Part shown: piece after piece, positions 62,358 through 64,000 of the stretch | Layout: each line of letters begins with the position of its first letter | Numbering within the stretch: the first letter of the stretch is position 1 | Assembly: GCF_000786655.1 (NCBI RefSeq) | Contig: NZ_JROM01000017.1 | Location: 1-64,000, forward strand | Length of the DNA: 64,000 nt | Origin: Kocuria marina | GTDB lineage: Bacteria > Actinomycetota > Actinomycetes > Actinomycetales > Micrococcaceae | Direction: 5' to 3' | Notes under the pieces: model-generated | Database searches by the model: none | What the model was told of the DNA's origin: nothing | Seen by the model: the letters and a program-made list of their open reading frames with translations, nothing else | Program-made: the position numbers and the translations under genes

Positions 62358-64000
62358 GTGGCAGAACGACGTCGTGGCCTCGGGCGCGGATTAGGCGCTC
62401 TCATCCCCAGCGGGGACGCCCAGGAGCAAACGACACCGCCGACAGTCGACCCTAGCGAGACCGCGAGAAGTAGCGACCAGTCCGCACGAAGGGACGTGGC
62501 CGAGCCCACTGGTCGGAGATCGTCCCGTAAAGCCGGTACTACCAAGGGTGTAAAGGCCACCTCCGCCTCGACGCCTGCCGACGAGGATCCCCAGGGGGCG
62601 ACTCCGCGCGCGACGGCGGCCCGCAAGAAAACCGGGACGAAGGGCAACAAGACCGTGGCATCAGGCGCCGACGCTGGGGCATCTGGTAAGAAGGCCGCCC
62701 CGACCGGTGACGGCGACAAAACTGGAACCTCAGTGCGTCGGTCGTCGCGGTCGGCTAAAGCGGGGGAGGCGGGCTCCGTAAAGGGTGCGAGCACCAAGCC
62801 TGATACGGCAACGTCGAAGACCCAGGTGAGACCGGCCAGAAGCGGCGCCGACGCCGCTGGGTCACAATCCGACGATGTTTCACGTGAAACATCCGATTCC
62901 CCGAAGGCTTCGGCATCACGTGGAAGCAAGCAGCCGCGGACCCGGAGAGACATGGGCCAGGCCCTACGCAGTACAACGAACGTGCGCCGCCCAGTGGACA
63001 TGTTCTTCCTGCCGTCGGGTGGTGACGAGGAATCCAATGCGGGAGACTTTGACGACGTCTCGCGTACCGATGAAAGTCAGGACTCCTCGCGGGCCGCGGA
63101 GGTAACCTCCTCGACTACAGCATATGGGTCTCACCAGGAGACCGTGGACAATACACCCAAGAATGCTGGTCAGGCGAACGAGCAGGTAGAGTCCGGCTCT
63201 GCCGATGTTTCACGTGAAACATCGACCCAATCGTCTACCACTCCGAACACGACGCGTACCGCCGCTTCCGCCGATGGTGCTGCGGACGCTGCCAGAAATG
63301 ATGTCCCCGCGGCGAGCGCTCCCGCGTCACAGCCAGAGGTCGTGCCCACGGGACACTCTGACCAGCAAGACCTGCAGAGCGTCCCCGGAGCCACCTTCGC
63401 GGAAATCTCGGTCACGGACATCCACCCCAATCGCAAGCAGCCGCGCCAGGTCTTCGACGAGGACGAGCTCGCGGAGCTCGCCTTTTCGGTGAAGGAACTC
63501 GGTGTCCTGCAGCCCATCGTCGTGCGGCCGAGTCACGAGGGGGGAGAGCAGAAGTACGAGCTCGTCATGGGTGAACGGCGTTGGCGGGCCGTTCAAGAGG
63601 CCGGTCTGGCCCAGATCCCCGCCATCATCCGGGACACGGCGGACGACGACCTCCTGCGCGATGCCCTGCTGGAGAACTTGCACCGGGCTCAGTTGAACCC
63701 CCTTGAAGAAGCCGCCGCGTACCAGCAGCTCATGGAGGAGTTCGGGGCCACTCAGGAGCAGCTCTCGGAGCGGATCGGACGCTCCCGGCCGCAGATCTCC
63801 AACACCCTGCGCCTCCTCCGACTCCCGGCGCTCGTGCAGCGCCGTGTGGCCGCAGGGGTACTGAGCTCGGGGCACGCACGCGCCCTGTTGGCGCTGACGG
63901 ATCCCGCCGAGATGGAACGGGTCGCCCAGCGGATCGTGGCGGAGGGCCTTTCCGTGCGTGCCACGGAGGAGCTCGTCGCCCTCTCCGACGGTCTCAAGCG
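62358..64000 (+). CDS. parB: Chromosome-partitioning protein ParB (Spo0J), 3' end outside window
   Basis: A CTP-dependent DNA clamp that loads at parS and spreads. The GTG start follows GGGAGGAA; the product begins [20 protein letters not shown], the family's ParA-stimulating N-terminal peptide. Residues about 20-345 are a low-complexity Ala/Thr/Ser/Lys/Asp-rich region with no recognisable domain. The ParB/Srx domain starts near residue 346 ([36 protein letters not shown]), with GERRWRA for nucleotide and the helix-turn-helix region ([26 protein letters not shown]). At least 547 residues are visible, against about 300-380 in most relatives. Two parS sites lie inside the long region. Confidence 0.95.
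   Translation, partial: MAERRRGLGRGLGALIPSGDAQEQTTPPTVDPSETARSSDQSARRDVAEPTGRRSSRKAGTTKGVKATSASTPADEDPQGATPRATAARKKTGTKGNKTVASGADAGASGKKAAPTGDGDKTGTSVRRSSRSAKAGEAGSVKGASTKPDTATSKTQVRPARSGADAAGSQSDDVSRETSDSPKASASRGSKQPRTRRDMGQALRSTTNVRRPVDMFFLPSGGDEESNAGDFDDVSRTDESQDSSRAAEVTSSTTAYGSHQETVDNTPKNAGQANEQVESGSADVSRETSTQSSTTPNTTRTAASADGAADAARNDVPAASAPASQPEVVPTGHSDQQDLQSVPGATFAEISVTDIHPNRKQPRQVFDEDELAELAFSVKELGVLQPIVVRPSHEGGEQKYELVMGERRWRAVQEAGLAQIPAIIRDTADDDLLRDALLENLHRAQLNPLEEAAAYQQLMEEFGATQEQLSERIGRSRPQISNTLRLLRLPALVQRRVAAGVLSSGHARALLALTDPAEMERVAQRIVAEGLSVRATEELVALSDGLK
62876..62891. other. parS site inside parB (first)
   Basis: Perfect TGTTTCACGTGAAACA in the sequence encoding the long N-terminal region. 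It encodes part of DVSRET at residues 173-178. Confidence 0.95.
63206..63221. other. parS site inside parB (second)
   Basis: Perfect TGTTTCACGTGAAACA, 330 bases after the previous site and in the same frame. It encodes part of DVSRET at residues 283-288. Confidence 0.95.

Overview
The window is high-GC DNA (roughly 70% G+C) with actinobacterial gene order. It is best read as the replication-origin region of a Micrococcaceae chromosome, most likely Kocuria or a close relative. The genus is inferred from gene order and protein style, not from a marker gene. The evidence is the classic block read right to left: parB-parA-rsmG-jag-yidC-yidD-rnpA-rpmH, then dnaA-dnaN-recF-dciA-gyrB-gyrA, then a DUF3566 membrane protein, tRNA-Ile, a DLW-39 peptide and tRNA-Ala. 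oriC lies between dnaA and dnaN (about 55.05-55.57 kb), with DnaA boxes and an AT-rich segment.

Layout. 0-1.6 kb: the right end of an IS3-family element that has cut a Pif1/RecD-type helicase gene. 2.1-8.6 kb: an NAD biosynthesis locus (nrtR-nadA-nadB-nadC, an antiparallel cupin gene, then a NadS-type cysteine desulfurase), preceded by a palindromic NrtR-type operator over the promoter. 8.6-11.9 kb: 2-hydroxyacid dehydrogenase, Mn/Fe superoxide dismutase, an acetyltransferase and an SRPBCC protein. 12.3-14.3 kb: an amylosucrase gene with a DnaA-box cluster on each side. 14.8-18.4 kb: a four-gene OpuC-type compatible-solute ABC operon. 18.7-24.9 kb: small membrane proteins, a marR-ABC exporter-DUF421 operon and a CynX-type MFS carrier. 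25-32.4 kb: aldo/keto reductase, POT peptide transporter, amino-acid permease plus Usp, PAP2 phosphatase, a solitary parS and a ROK regulator. 32.6-41.4 kb: sugar porter, orphan TPP enzyme, MFS carriers, alcohol dehydrogenase, DedA and a stand-alone lysyl-tRNA-synthetase catalytic domain. 41.4-45.8 kb: a third DnaA-box cluster, rhomboid protease, cyclophilin, a coiled membrane-anchored protein and an NRAMP-like transporter. 46-64 kb: the origin block.

How it works together. The right-hand 18 kb is the machinery of replication initiation, supercoiling, membrane-protein insertion, tRNA processing and origin segregation. Five parS sites are visible: one in the parA coding sequence, one in a 42-bp palindrome between parA and parB, two in the parB coding sequence and one alone at 30.9 kb. 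Together with three non-oriC DnaA-box clusters at 12.0, 14.5 and 41.7 kb, the window shows an origin-proximal domain marked for both ParB loading and DnaA binding. The most unusual items are the ParB with an N-terminal region of about 345 residues that itself carries two parS sites, the parS/terminator palindrome, the dispersed DnaA-box clusters, and the LysRS-like protein without an anticodon-binding domain. No CRISPR array, prophage or toxin-antitoxin system was seen.
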